From Candidatus Tumulicola sp. (GTDB lineage: Bacteria; Vulcanimicrobiota; Vulcanimicrobiia; Eremiobacterales; Eremiobacteraceae), in NCBI GenBank assembly GCA_035601835.1, contig DATNNM010000018.1, forward strand, positions 1 through 64,000: a DNA stretch of 64,000 nucleotides. Reading direction: 5' to 3'. The notes under the pieces were generated by a model. That model searched no databases and was not told the DNA's origin. It saw only the letters and a program-made list of their open reading frames with translations. This document shows positions 17,511 to 26,251 of the stretch, in pieces (within the stretch, counting starts at the first letter, position 1; each line of letters starts with the position of its first letter). Both the position numbers and the translations under genes were made by a program.

Positions 17511-18341
17511 TCAACTTGGCAGATCGGCCCAGCGCACGATGCTATCGTCGATCGTCTGCACATCCTGGTCGTTGCCCACCACGAGCGTGCGATTCGTGAT
17601 CTCTGAACCGGCGGCGTCACGCTCGTCGCTCGGCCACGAGCCGCGCGTGTACTTGTACTCGAGTTGCGTGCCTCCGAGCAACGTCATGGTCAAGGTCCAC
17701 TTGTTCCCGGGGAGCGGCGACATGCGCAGCGCGTTCGGAGTCCAGCTCTGCGCGTTGGTCGCGATGTACACGATGTCGTTCGGCGGCGTGTTGACCGGCA
17801 CGCGCGCGACGAGCGTGACGGCGACGCTGCGCGCGCGCTCGCCCGTTTCCGTGAGCGGCACGCTGGACGCGACCAGATCAAATGCCGCCTTGGTCTGCGG
17901 GTCGGTTCTCAAATAGACGTATGTCCCGCTTGTGAGTTTGGCGCCGGCGCGGGCTGCTGCTCCGATAAGTTTGTACACCGAGCCGTTCGTGCCGACGCCG
18001 TAGTCGTTCTTGACCAGGACGAAGCGTGTTGCCACCGGCGTAAACTCCGCATCGATCGCGTTCACCGCGCCGCCGGGCCCGACGGTCGCCGCGATCGGTT
18101 CGCCTTCCTTGAGATCCAATAAGCCGATCGCGCGCCACTGACCGCCGATCGCGCGCTCGCGCACGCTGACGTCGGCTGCCACGCGCAAGGATCGAGACGA
18201 TCCGTCGGACTGCAGCAGCGACACGCTCGCGCCCGCGACGTCGGTTTCGATGCCTGCGAATGCCCCAAGCAGCACAGTCGGCGCGGCGCTCGCCCCGAGC
18301 AGACTGATGGTGGTGAGGACCAAAACGACGAACCGCAGCAT
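17511..18341 (-). CDS. Secreted protein with C-terminal CBM20-like starch-binding module
   Basis: A 276-residue protein. A signal peptide ([19 protein letters not shown]) is followed by a middle domain of unknown family and a C-terminal module at about 180-276. There, [44 protein letters not shown] and ITNRTLVV follow the CBM20 pattern of starch-binding domains. No catalytic domain is seen. It may bind alpha-glucan or another surface glycan. The gene ends 16 bases before the glpX start and its start is divergent from the GT-C gene at 18399. Confidence 0.75.
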   Translation of the reverse strand: MLRFVVLVLTTISLLGASAAPTVLLGAFAGIETDVAGASVSLLQSDGSSRSLRVAADVSVRERAIGGQWRAIGLLDLKEGEPIAATVGPGGAVNAIDAEFTPVATRFVLVKNDYGVGTNGSVYKLIGAAARAGAKLTSGTYVYLRTDPQTKAAFDLVASSVPLTETGERARSVAVTLVARVPVNTPPNDIVYIATNAQSWTPNALRMSPLPGNKWTLTMTLLGGTQLEYKYTRGSWPSDERDAAGSEITNRTLVVGNDQDVQTIDDSIVRWADLPS

Positions 18342-18398
18342 GTCCCGCCAAATTTGGCATGTCGTCGCGAATCCCTGGGATGGCATGGCGCGCCGCTC

Positions 18399-19961
18399 GT
18401 GACGGCGAATTTGACGCACCTCGTGGATTACGCCGCCGCAGAAAAAGTTTTCGACGCCCCGGCCGTCACGACGACGGGTCCCATGCCGCTGCCCGCAGGC
18501 GCGCGCTTCGGCGCGGCTCTCGCCGCTGTAGGCGGTGCGATCACCGGGCTCTTCGTATGGTACGTGCTCGCGACGCACGGCGCGCACAGCCTGCTCATCT
18601 CCAATGCGCTGCTGCTCGTGTTGCTGGTCGCCGGAGTGGCCGGCGCGCTGGGCTTATGGATCGCGTATTCGTATTACGTCTCGCGCTGGGCGGGGATCCC
18701 GTACGAGTCGCTGCTGCGCGCCGACGCGTACGCCTACGTGCCGGTGCTGGCGCTGTTGCTCTACGTCATCCAATTGCCGATGTCGGTTGGCTCAGCGTCG
18801 CTGCTCCTCACGCTCGTGGCGCTGGCCTGGGCAGCGGTGAAAGTCGGCGTGCTGGCGTACTTCGTGCGCTCCGTGCGCATGGTGGTCGGTGTTTTCCTGG
18901 CCACGCGCATACCGCTGATCTTGATCTCGTCGCTTGCCGCGATCGTCATCGGTCAGCGCGCGGGCCAGCACTGGACGCCCGGCCGCGGCTTGCTGTTGGA
19001 CGTTTGGGGCCGATGGGACGCGCAACACTACCTCGCGATCGCGACGCAAGGCTATCACGGCAGCGACTTCGCCTTCTTCCCGCTCTACCCGCTGCTGATC
19101 CATGGGCTAGGCGCTCTCATCGGCGATCACCTCATCGCCGCGCTCATCATCTCCAACTTGGCTTTTTTGGTCGCGCTCGCGTATCTGTACGCGCTGATGA
19201 AGCTCGAGTTCGGGGAAGAGTCGACCGCATTCCATGCCGTCTTCTACATCGCGGTCTTTCCGACGGCGATCTTTTTCTCAGCCGCGTACACCGAGTCGCT
19301 CTTCCTCGCGCTGACCGTCGCGAGCGTCTACTACGCCCGGCACGGGAACTTCATCACCGCGGGGGTGTGCGGCGCGCTTGCTTCGATGACGCGCCCGTAC
19401 GGCGTGCTGCTCTTGCTGCCGCTGGCCTACGAGATCTGGCGCGCATTCCGCGAACGCCGCGGCACGGTGCTGGCGCGCGGCGTCATCGGCCTCGCGCTCG
19501 TGCCTTCGGGATTGCTCGCGTACATGCTGTATCTCTACGCCCTGGTCGGCGACCCGCTTTACTTCCTCAAGGTGCAGGCGAATTGGAACCGGCACCTCGC
19601 CGCGCCATGGGTGAGCATCGGCAACACGTTCAAGGAGATCGCCCACTCGCTCTCGTCTGCGGCGATCGCCAACCACGTGATTGAGCTTAGTTTCACCGTC
19701 GCCTTCTTAGCGCTGCTCGTCGTCGCGATCAGGATCTTGCGGCCATCCTACTGGCTGTACTTCGCAGCGGCGATGCTTATCCCGATGTCGACCGCCAGCC
19801 TGATGAGCTTCCCCCGCTTCGACCTGGTCGTGTTTCCCGCGTTCATGGTCCTCGCGTTGTGGGGCCGGCGGCCGCTCGTCAACTCGGCCATCCTCGCCCT
19901 GTTCTTGCCGCTGCTCGGACTGTTCACGGTCTTCTTCGCCGATTGGTACTGGCTCGCGTGA
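18399..19961 (+). CDS. PIG-V/Gpi18-like mannosyltransferase-type membrane protein
   Basis: A GT-C type protein of about 520 residues with roughly a dozen membrane spans. WGRWDAQHYLAIATQGYH followed by FFPLYPLLIH is the signature of the Gpi18/PIG-V-like family (catalytic aspartate region WDxxxY), and AYTESLFLALTVASVYYAR is a second conserved block. It likely transfers a sugar from a polyprenyl phosphate. The start is uncertain: GTG 18399 was chosen, while TTG 18354 and ATG 18483 are alternatives. The stop overlaps the next gene's GTG. Confidence 0.8.
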   Translation: MTANLTHLVDYAAAEKVFDAPAVTTTGPMPLPAGARFGAALAAVGGAITGLFVWYVLATHGAHSLLISNALLLVLLVAGVAGALGLWIAYSYYVSRWAGIPYESLLRADAYAYVPVLALLLYVIQLPMSVGSASLLLTLVALAWAAVKVGVLAYFVRSVRMVVGVFLATRIPLILISSLAAIVIGQRAGQHWTPGRGLLLDVWGRWDAQHYLAIATQGYHGSDFAFFPLYPLLIHGLGALIGDHLIAALIISNLAFLVALAYLYALMKLEFGEESTAFHAVFYIAVFPTAIFFSAAYTESLFLALTVASVYYARHGNFITAGVCGALASMTRPYGVLLLLPLAYEIWRAFRERRGTVLARGVIGLALVPSGLLAYMLYLYALVGDPLYFLKVQANWNRHLAAPWVSIGNTFKEIAHSLSSAAIANHVIELSFTVAFLALLVVAIRILRPSYWLYFAAAMLIPMSTASLMSFPRFDLVVFPAFMVLALWGRRPLVNSAILALFLPLLGLFTVFFADWYWLA

Positions 19962-20401
19962 GCGTCGCGCAGCGCCTCGTAGCCCGGCGCGGTGTCAGGC
20001 AGTTCGTGAAGTTCGGCATCGTCGGGCTCTCCGGAACGCTGGTCAACTTCGTCACCTACCACGCCTTGCTGCATTTCGCGTTTGACACGCGCATCGCGTA
20101 CGCGGTCGGTTTCATCCTTGGCGGCGTGAACAACTATTGGTGGAACCGCAACTGGACGTTCCGTTCCAAGGGGCATGCGGGCCGGGAATTGGCCCAGTTC
20201 ATCACCGTGTCGGCGGTGGCGCTGGTCATCTCGGAAGTGGTGCTGTGGCTCGCGCTCGGGCGGCTGCCTCAGGCCACCCCGTTCCGGAACTCGGTGGCGT
20301 GGCTGTTCGCGACGATCGTCGGCATGGGCTGGAATTTCTTCATCAACAAGTATTGGACGTTTCGGCACACGCACGAGCCGCCGGCGCCCGAAGAACCGTG
20401 A
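19958..20401 (+). CDS. GtrA-family membrane protein
   Basis: A 147-residue protein with four hydrophobic helices. FVKFGIVGLSGTLVNFVTYH and NYWWNRNWTFRSKG...NKYWTFR are typical GtrA-family motifs. GtrA proteins are proposed to flip or present undecaprenyl-phosphate-linked sugars for cell-surface glycosylation. The GTG overlaps the preceding TGA (GTGA) and its own stop overlaps the next GTG. It is thus tightly coupled between two GT-C genes that could use the flipped lipid-sugar. Confidence 0.92.
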   Translation: MSVAQRLVARRGVRQFVKFGIVGLSGTLVNFVTYHALLHFAFDTRIAYAVGFILGGVNNYWWNRNWTFRSKGHAGRELAQFITVSAVALVISEVVLWLALGRLPQATPFRNSVAWLFATIVGMGWNFFINKYWTFRHTHEPPAPEEP

Positions 20402-21900
20402 GCGAGGCAGCACCCGCGAGCGCCGGGAACCGCGTTTGGCTCTTTGGGCTCCTTGCGATCGTGCTGCTGGGCCTTTGCCTGCGTCTGTATAGCATCCACG
20501 CTCCGATCCTGGACCATCCCGGATGGCGCCAGGGCGACGGAGCGGCGATCGCTCGGAACTTCGCGCTGCTCCAAAACAACATCTTCTACCCGCAGACCGA
20601 CTACAACGGCCCGCCGCCCCATTACGTCGAGCTCGAGCTGCAGCTGGCGCCGTTCGCAGCGGCCCAATTGTATCGGGTGTTCGGCATCCACGAGACCTTC
20701 ATCCGCCTCATCGTGGTCGCGTTCAGCGTCGCGACCATTGTGCTGCTCTTCTTCTTCGCGGGCGAACTGCGCTCGCCGCGGGCCGGTCTGATCGCCGCGC
20801 TGCTCTACGCGATCGCTCCAGGAGCCGTCTATTACGGACGCACGCTGACGCCGGACAGCCTCATGATCTTCTTCTCGACCGGCACGCTGTTCTTTTGGTG
20901 GCGCTGGTGCAAAACGCGCCGCCTGCCCGACTTCTTCTGGGCCACGGGTTTCGGCGCGCTCGCATGGCTGGCCAAGCCGCCGGCGCTGCTGGTCCTCGTA
21001 CCGCTGTTGGCGATGTCGCTGGCGCGCTTGCGGTGGCGGGCGTTTGCCGACTGGTCGCTGTACGCGTTCGCGGCCCTGACGCTGACGCCGTTCTTCCTTT
21101 ACTTCGCGCACGTGCACGCCATCGCGGAATGGCACTGGTTCACGGGCATCACACAAAAGCATGTCTTACCGACGTTGTGGGCCGAGTTGTCTTCGCTCGG
21201 CGCCTTCATCTCGGGTCTGCAAGGTACGTTCGCGCTCTTGCGCATGCTCGCGGAGACGGTGCTCGGCCCGCTGCTTTTGACGTTGGCCCTCATCGGCGCG
21301 CTGCTGCAGCCGCGCGATGACGGTGCGCGAGCGCGCGCATGGCTCTTCGGGTCGTGGGGCGCGGTGCTGTGCTTGTATGCGTTCGTGGTCGTCAACGTCG
21401 AGCGGGTGGACTACTACCTGCTGCCGTGGCTGCCGCTGGCGGCGCTGGTCGCGGCGCTGGGCGTCGACGCGGTGTGGGAGCGCTTAGAGCCGCAACGCTT
21501 GCGGGCCGTCGCGTGCGCTGCTTTGGCGGTCGCGACGTTTGTGGCCGTCTACGTGAACATGCTGGAGATCCATCCTTATTATACGTGGAGCCGGCCGGTC
21601 TATCGCGCGGCCGCGGAACTCAAGGCGACGCTTCTTCCTGACACGCTGATCGTCATGGGTCACAAGGACCCTTCGGTGCTGTATCTCATCGGGCGCAAGG
21701 GCTGGGAGGAGGACCCGCTCGACTGGACGGTCTTCGACATGCAGAGCGCGATCGCCAAAGGCGCGCGCTACTTTGTGGCCATTGAGGTCAACCGCTTTCA
21801 CGCGAACAAGCAGCTTTATCGCTACATGCAGCGCTTCGCGCGCGTACGCGTGCAGTCGAACTGGGAGGTCTTCGACCTCGCAACCGCCAGCCCGCTCTGA
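20398..21900 (+). CDS. GT39-like (PMT/ArnT fold) glycosyltransferase
   Basis: A 500-residue polytopic protein. After the first membrane helix, HPGWRQGDGAAIARNFAL corresponds to the first outer loop with the catalytic acidic residue of the PMT/ArnT superfamily. GRTLTPDSLMIFFSTGTLFFWWRW and WLAKPPALLVLVPLLA are typical later helices. It forms a three-gene coupled set with a GtrA protein and a Gpi18-like transferase, suggesting lipid-carrier-dependent glycosylation outside the membrane. Acceptor unknown. The GTG start overlaps the upstream stop. Confidence 0.85.
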   Translation: MSEAAPASAGNRVWLFGLLAIVLLGLCLRLYSIHAPILDHPGWRQGDGAAIARNFALLQNNIFYPQTDYNGPPPHYVELELQLAPFAAAQLYRVFGIHETFIRLIVVAFSVATIVLLFFFAGELRSPRAGLIAALLYAIAPGAVYYGRTLTPDSLMIFFSTGTLFFWWRWCKTRRLPDFFWATGFGALAWLAKPPALLVLVPLLAMSLARLRWRAFADWSLYAFAALTLTPFFLYFAHVHAIAEWHWFTGITQKHVLPTLWAELSSLGAFISGLQGTFALLRMLAETVLGPLLLTLALIGALLQPRDDGARARAWLFGSWGAVLCLYAFVVVNVERVDYYLLPWLPLAALVAALGVDAVWERLEPQRLRAVACAALAVATFVAVYVNMLEIHPYYTWSRPVYRAAAELKATLLPDTLIVMGHKDPSVLYLIGRKGWEEDPLDWTVFDMQSAIAKGARYFVAIEVNRFHANKQLYRYMQRFARVRVQSNWEVFDLATASPL

Positions 21901-21910
21901 CGCGCCACTA

Positions 21911-21936
21911 TGCAGCGTTCCGAGCGCTAGCTCGGA
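21911..21936 (+). repeat. REP-like repeat, family D (mutated head and loop)
   Basis: GCAG head followed by CGTTCCGAGCGCTAGCTCGGA. Compared with the copies at 39076 and 54317, the loop differs. It lies between convergent genes. The loop holds the stop codon TAG (reverse of 21927-21929) of the diguanylate cyclase gene. Confidence 0.7.
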
Positions 21937-24227
21937 AGAGCGGACCTCGGGTCTGTGGCGTCGGTGAAAAAGCGGTAGGCGCCCCGGCCAGCCGCCTTCG
22001 CTCGATACAGCGCCTCATCCGCATGCGCCAGCAGCGTCTCGGCGTCGGGTGATTCCGGCCCATAGATATCGATGCCGATGCTCGCGCCCGAATGGACGGC
22101 ATGGCCGTTGATGTCGAATGGTTCGCCGATGACCTTTAGAAGCTTGGCCGCGAGAACGGCGGCGTCCGCCGGCCCTCGAATGTCGGTTGCGATGACGGCG
22201 AACTCATCGCCGCCGAACCGTGCGGCCGTGTCGACCTCGCGAATGTTGCGCCGGACCCGCTCGGCCAACCCCTGAAGCAGCAAGTCGCCGGCGGGATGGC
22301 CGAGCGTGTCGTTCACGTCCTTGAATCGATCGAGATCGAAATACAGGATCGCAAAGCCCTTGGCGCCCCGGCGCACCCGAGCTATCGCATTCCGCACTTC
22401 CTTCAGGAACGACGTCCGGTTCGGCAGGTCGGTGAGTTCGTCGTAAGCCGCCATGTGTTCGACCTGCTGCTGCGCGCGCTTCCGCAGCGAGATGTCGCGG
22501 ACCGCCGCCAGCACGACGTCCCCGGTCCCGAACGCGACGATGCTAAGGGATATCTCCGTCCAGAACAGACGGTTTCCGCTGGCTCTTGAGTACCACTCGA
22601 ATGTCTGCGGTCCGCTCGTCATCACCTTCTTCAGCATTTCAAAGACTTCCGTCATCGTATAGGGCGGCACGCCGGCTGATACGAACTCGATATCGCGGCC
22701 GATGATCTCGTCGCGCGAATAACCGTACATTTCGCAGCCGCTCCGATTGACGTCGATGAATTTCCCCGTTGCCTGGTCGCTCACGAAGATCCCGTCGTTG
22801 ACGGAACTGAAGATGGTCTGGAATCGCTCCTCGCTTGCTCGAAGCCGCTTCTCGGCCTCTTGGGCCTCGACCATGTCGCGCTGCAAGCGTTCTTGCAGGG
22901 ACTTCAATTCGGAGATATCCGACTGCGAGCCGACCATCCGGATCGCTCTTCCTGACTCGTCGCGCACAGCTTGCCCGCGGCTCAGCATCCATCGGTAGGC
23001 GCCGTCGCGGTGCTTCATCCGCACTTCTGTCGAAAAGCTGGGAATCGCGCCTTTGTAGTGACCCATCAGCAATGCCATCGCGCCTTCCCGGTCGTCGGGA
23101 TGCACCAGCTCTGCGAATGCGCGCGGCGAATCAATCGTTTCGCTCTCAGGCAGTCCAAGCATCGCCTTCCAGCGGGGTGAGCAATACATTTTTCCGCTCG
23201 CCAGATCGAGGTCGAGGATGCCGCTTTCCGACCCTTCTGCGGCGAGGGCAAAGCGCTGCTCGCTGTCCGCCAAACGTTCTGTCGCCTCGTGGAGGTCCGA
23301 AGTACGTTCGGCGACTTGGCGTTCGACGTCCGCCAAGTGCGAGCGAAGCTGTTCCTGCAACCGATCGCGTGTCGCCTCGGTGCGGAACAGAAAGCGCGAG
23401 TTGATGACGATCAGCAGCGCAAGTGCGACGACATTTGATGTGGCAAGAAGGCCCACTCCCATCGTCGCGTCAAAGAGGCCGCGCGATTGTCCGAGCAAGC
23501 AGAGCCATCCAAGAACGACCGGCAAGACGACGACCCATGGCAGCAGCCGTCGGATCAGGAAGCCGGCTGCGTTGCGCCCCATGACGATGCGCATGAATCC
23601 AAGCCCACGCGAAACACCGAACACGGCTGCCGCGAGCGCGAAGACGACGATCGCCGTCTCCGTCGCCATTTCCTCGGACTGCATCTCGTAGAAGCCGGAA
23701 ATGCCGTAGACATAACCTATGATGCCTAAGAGCGCGATGATCGCTGACGCCACGGCAAGAAGCTGCGCGATGACGGCCTTGGTATCGCTACGGCGCGCTA
23801 CCAGAGCGATTGCCAGCCCAAGCATGATAAGTGCGGCGGCCGAATTGGGAGCCATTCTGCCAGGATGTGTCTCACCGCTCGCATCGGGCAAGAGCGCTTG
23901 ATCGATGCCGAAATTTATTCCAAAGATATATTCCGCCAGGGTGGCAGCGCTGATCAACACTGCCAGAATGACGAGAGCGTCGATGACCCAACGGGTCGCC
24001 GGCGTCCGTCGTTCGTAGGAAAGCATGAAGACCGCCGCGCTGAGAAGGGCAAGACAAACAGAAGCGTTCGCCTTCGTCGCTTCATATCCGGGGAACGGAC
24101 CGGTTACCCAGCCTACATGCCAGGCCCACCCGCCGAACGAGATGATAGCCGCGACGCCTGTAAGGGCCGCGATGAATCGCGAGTATCGTGCCCATGCGTC
24201 CGCATGCGAGACGATAGGGGTGTCCAT
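21927..24227 (-). CDS. Membrane-bound diguanylate cyclase (PAS-PAS-GGDEF)
   Basis: A 766-residue sensor that makes cyclic di-GMP. About eight membrane helices occupy the first 270 residues, followed by a short coiled segment, two PAS domains (GILDLDLASGKMYCSPRW and GIFVSDQATGKFIDVNRSG) and a GGDEF domain. The active site RFGGDEF is intact and an RxxD inhibitory site (REVD) lies five residues upstream, so product inhibition is expected. YDELTDLPNR starts the GGDEF domain. No EAL domain follows. I chose the ATG at 24227; the upstream neighbour ends at 24230. The signal sensed is unknown. Its stop codon lies inside a family D repeat. Confidence 0.93.
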   Translation of the reverse strand: MDTPIVSHADAWARYSRFIAALTGVAAIISFGGWAWHVGWVTGPFPGYEATKANASVCLALLSAAVFMLSYERRTPATRWVIDALVILAVLISAATLAEYIFGINFGIDQALLPDASGETHPGRMAPNSAAALIMLGLAIALVARRSDTKAVIAQLLAVASAIIALLGIIGYVYGISGFYEMQSEEMATETAIVVFALAAAVFGVSRGLGFMRIVMGRNAAGFLIRRLLPWVVVLPVVLGWLCLLGQSRGLFDATMGVGLLATSNVVALALLIVINSRFLFRTEATRDRLQEQLRSHLADVERQVAERTSDLHEATERLADSEQRFALAAEGSESGILDLDLASGKMYCSPRWKAMLGLPESETIDSPRAFAELVHPDDREGAMALLMGHYKGAIPSFSTEVRMKHRDGAYRWMLSRGQAVRDESGRAIRMVGSQSDISELKSLQERLQRDMVEAQEAEKRLRASEERFQTIFSSVNDGIFVSDQATGKFIDVNRSGCEMYGYSRDEIIGRDIEFVSAGVPPYTMTEVFEMLKKVMTSGPQTFEWYSRASGNRLFWTEISLSIVAFGTGDVVLAAVRDISLRKRAQQQVEHMAAYDELTDLPNRTSFLKEVRNAIARVRRGAKGFAILYFDLDRFKDVNDTLGHPAGDLLLQGLAERVRRNIREVDTAARFGGDEFAVIATDIRGPADAAVLAAKLLKVIGEPFDINGHAVHSGASIGIDIYGPESPDAETLLAHADEALYRAKAAGRGAYRFFTDATDPRSALPS

Positions 24228-24229
24228 AT

Positions 24230-24763
24230 TCAGTGGCAGCGGGCGGTGTCGTGCGGCTCGCCGGAACGGTCGTTGAACTGTTTGATCCAGCAGCGTCCGA
24301 GCAGCGAGCAGTAGCACACCGAAAGATTGACGTGCGGTGCTTCCTCGAGCAGGGCTTGCGTCGCTTGCGCTCCCTGTATCCGAACGAGCGTCACGCGTTC
24401 GTGCGCTGCCAGAACCGATCCGGCGTCGATAGAGGCGATCGTAGAACGGGTAGCGCCCTTGTGCGCCTGCGTCGCCTTCGCGACGATAGGATCGATCACC
24501 GCATCCAGCGATTGGGCCCGCTTGCCCTCATACGTGACGTCGACCGTGCGGATCAACGCCGGCCCGATTCCGTCGTTTCGCAGGACGACTGTGAGGTGCG
24601 ACGGATCCCGAGTCACCTCAAACGATAGATACGGCCAGACGGTGGCGGAGAATTGCTCGGAGATGACGTGCGTCTGATACACGACTGCAACCGAAGCGAT
24701 CGCGCTGATGAGCAGCGCGCTGACCGCGATGATGATGTCGTAGCGGATGGCCTTTTCGTTCAT
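24230..24763 (-). CDS. Small membrane-anchored protein of unknown function
   Basis: A 177-residue protein beginning MNEKAIRYDIIIAVSALLIS. One N-terminal membrane helix (about 10-30) is followed by a predicted extracytoplasmic beta-rich domain: WPYLSFEVTRDPSHLTVVLR, NDGIGPALIRTVDVTYEG. The domain resembles the generic fold often found in membrane-anchored DUF proteins next to signalling genes. No specific family is recognised. It lies between the diguanylate cyclase and a secreted helical protein, with 2-base gaps, so it could be part of the same signalling unit. Confidence 0.75.
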   Translation of the reverse strand: MNEKAIRYDIIIAVSALLISAIASVAVVYQTHVISEQFSATVWPYLSFEVTRDPSHLTVVLRNDGIGPALIRTVDVTYEGKRAQSLDAVIDPIVAKATQAHKGATRSTIASIDAGSVLAAHERVTLVRIQGAQATQALLEEAPHVNLSVCYCSLLGRCWIKQFNDRSGEPHDTARCH

Positions 24764-24765
24764 GG

Positions 24766-25443
24766 CTACGGTATCGGGAGCAGGCTCGGCGTTTCGCTCT
24801 GCGCGGGCGGCGCCTTGGGGCCCGGAGCGCCTGACTCGACAAGGCCGCGATACGCGATCAAGCGCTGCGTGATGCGATGCGTTTGCGCCTCCAAATCGTA
24901 GCTGAGCTCGATCGCCTTGCGCAGGTGCGCGATGTCGAAGTCGTAGCGAAATGCCTTGAGCTGCTTTTGGACGTCTTTGTTCGCCAGATCGGCCGCCTTG
25001 AGCGCGTCCACAAGACTCGCGGCCATGGCTTGGTAGGACGGGTAGTTGGCGATGACGATGTCGCGGCGTATCTTCGCCTGTTCGATCTCCCCCGCGAGGT
25101 CGAGCGTTGCCGAGTCCTTCGGTGCATAGGTGAGCGCCTTTTGCACCTCGGCGCCGGCCGCATCGAGTTTGCTGGCGAGAAAGTTCGCCTGAGCATGCAG
25201 GTAGAGCACGTGCGCAAGGCCGTCGCGCGCGTGCGTGTCGTTGGGCGCCATCGCGAGCGCCAATGCATACTCTTTTTCCGCCTCGAGGACGTTGCCGTTT
25301 TCGAGCGCTGCGTCGCCCTGAGCGTTGCGCAGATTCACGATCGACTGCGACAGCTGGCCGGCGCACGCCGTGCCCGCGAGGGCGGCGACGACGGCGCACA
25401 GCGCGAGCGCTTGCCTCAACCTAGTGCAACTGCAGATGAACAT
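24766..25443 (-). CDS. Secreted TPR-like helical protein
   Basis: A 225-residue protein with an N-terminal signal peptide ending near TACA/GQ. LRNAQGDAALENGNVLEAEKEYALALAMAPND and the following helices form two or three TPR-like repeats (about 30-125). The C-terminal half is helical and charged, ending in a Pro-rich tail (PGPKAPPAQSETPSLLPIP). No family is identified. It overlaps the Amj-like gene by 23 bases and precedes the small membrane protein by 2 bases. Envelope location inferred. Confidence 0.78.
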   Translation of the reverse strand: MFICSCTRLRQALALCAVVAALAGTACAGQLSQSIVNLRNAQGDAALENGNVLEAEKEYALALAMAPNDTHARDGLAHVLYLHAQANFLASKLDAAGAEVQKALTYAPKDSATLDLAGEIEQAKIRRDIVIANYPSYQAMAASLVDALKAADLANKDVQKQLKAFRYDFDIAHLRKAIELSYDLEAQTHRITQRLIAYRGLVESGAPGPKAPPAQSETPSLLPIP

Positions 25444-26236
25444 TGTGGATCACCCCCGCGGCGTAGGAGATCAGATGCGCGGCCGGATCGAGCAGCGCTT
25501 GCGCAAGGAGCGTGCCGACGGCCGTCGTCACGACCATGTAGAGGATCGCGGCTTTCAGGTCGGATTCCGGGCGCGCCCCGGTAGCCACCTGGTCCGTGAT
25601 GAGCGCGGCTGTCGGGTCGACGATGTAGGTCAGCGTGAGCGTGGAAACGCCCGTGATCAGGCCGGACAGCGACACGGCGGTGAGCTGCAAGCTCGGCGTC
25701 AGCACACCCGCATAGTATGACGAGAGCGGTCCCGCGACCCAAAAGGCCATCACCACGATGTTCCACCAGAGAAACGCTTTCGGCAACCGGGCTGGGCTAT
25801 AGCGCAGCATCGCCGGTCTCGGCGCCCGGAAATCGCGGAACAGCGAGACGAAGGTGCGCGGCTTGAACACCTGCAGCACTGCCGCAAGCAGCGAACCGCG
25901 CCGTTCGAACGATACGATACCGCGCTCGAGGAGCCGCGTCGCCCATGGTATGGCCAGCCCGCCGAGCAAAGTGCCGGCGGTGGCCGCCAGCATGGTCGCG
26001 CGCAGGTCCCCGGCGAACCGGCTGAGATCCGAAGCGTTGCGCGCCTGGTCTGCCAGCGCGCCGATCAGCGGCATATAGATGAAGGCGAGAAAGCGGCCTG
26101 TCGTCCCGAACAAGTTGAAAAGCGTCAGGCCGGTGGCCACGCGCTTGGTGCGGACGCCGGCGAGTCGAGCCGCGTGCGTTCCCATCTGGAGCGCCGTGGC
26201 GAACGCGTACGCCACGACGATGACGGCGAGCAGCAC
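25421..26236 (-). CDS. amj: Amj-type lipid II flippase (DUF2837 family)
   Basis: A 271-residue polytopic membrane protein. [40 protein letters not shown] and the overall length match the Amj/YdaH family. In Bacillus subtilis Amj is an alternative to MurJ for flipping the peptidoglycan precursor lipid II. The start is ambiguous: a strong AGGAGG abuts the GTG at 26236 with no spacing, so initiation could be a few codons downstream. It is close to an M16 peptidase gene. Family assignment is from memory of the motif pattern, and function in this organism is inferred. Confidence 0.8.
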   Translation of the reverse strand: MLLAVIVVAYAFATALQMGTHAARLAGVRTKRVATGLTLFNLFGTTGRFLAFIYMPLIGALADQARNASDLSRFAGDLRATMLAATAGTLLGGLAIPWATRLLERGIVSFERRGSLLAAVLQVFKPRTFVSLFRDFRAPRPAMLRYSPARLPKAFLWWNIVVMAFWVAGPLSSYYAGVLTPSLQLTAVSLSGLITGVSTLTLTYIVDPTAALITDQVATGARPESDLKAAILYMVVTTAVGTLLAQALLDPAAHLISYAAGVIHNVHLQLH

Positions 26237-26251
26237 CCTCCTAGGAATCAG

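Noticed and set aside
18359-19684. 441-codon plus-strand frame overlapping the Gpi18-like gene
   Set aside because: It lies in another frame of the same gene and shows only Arg/Ala-rich text without domain motifs. The GT-C frame is convincing.
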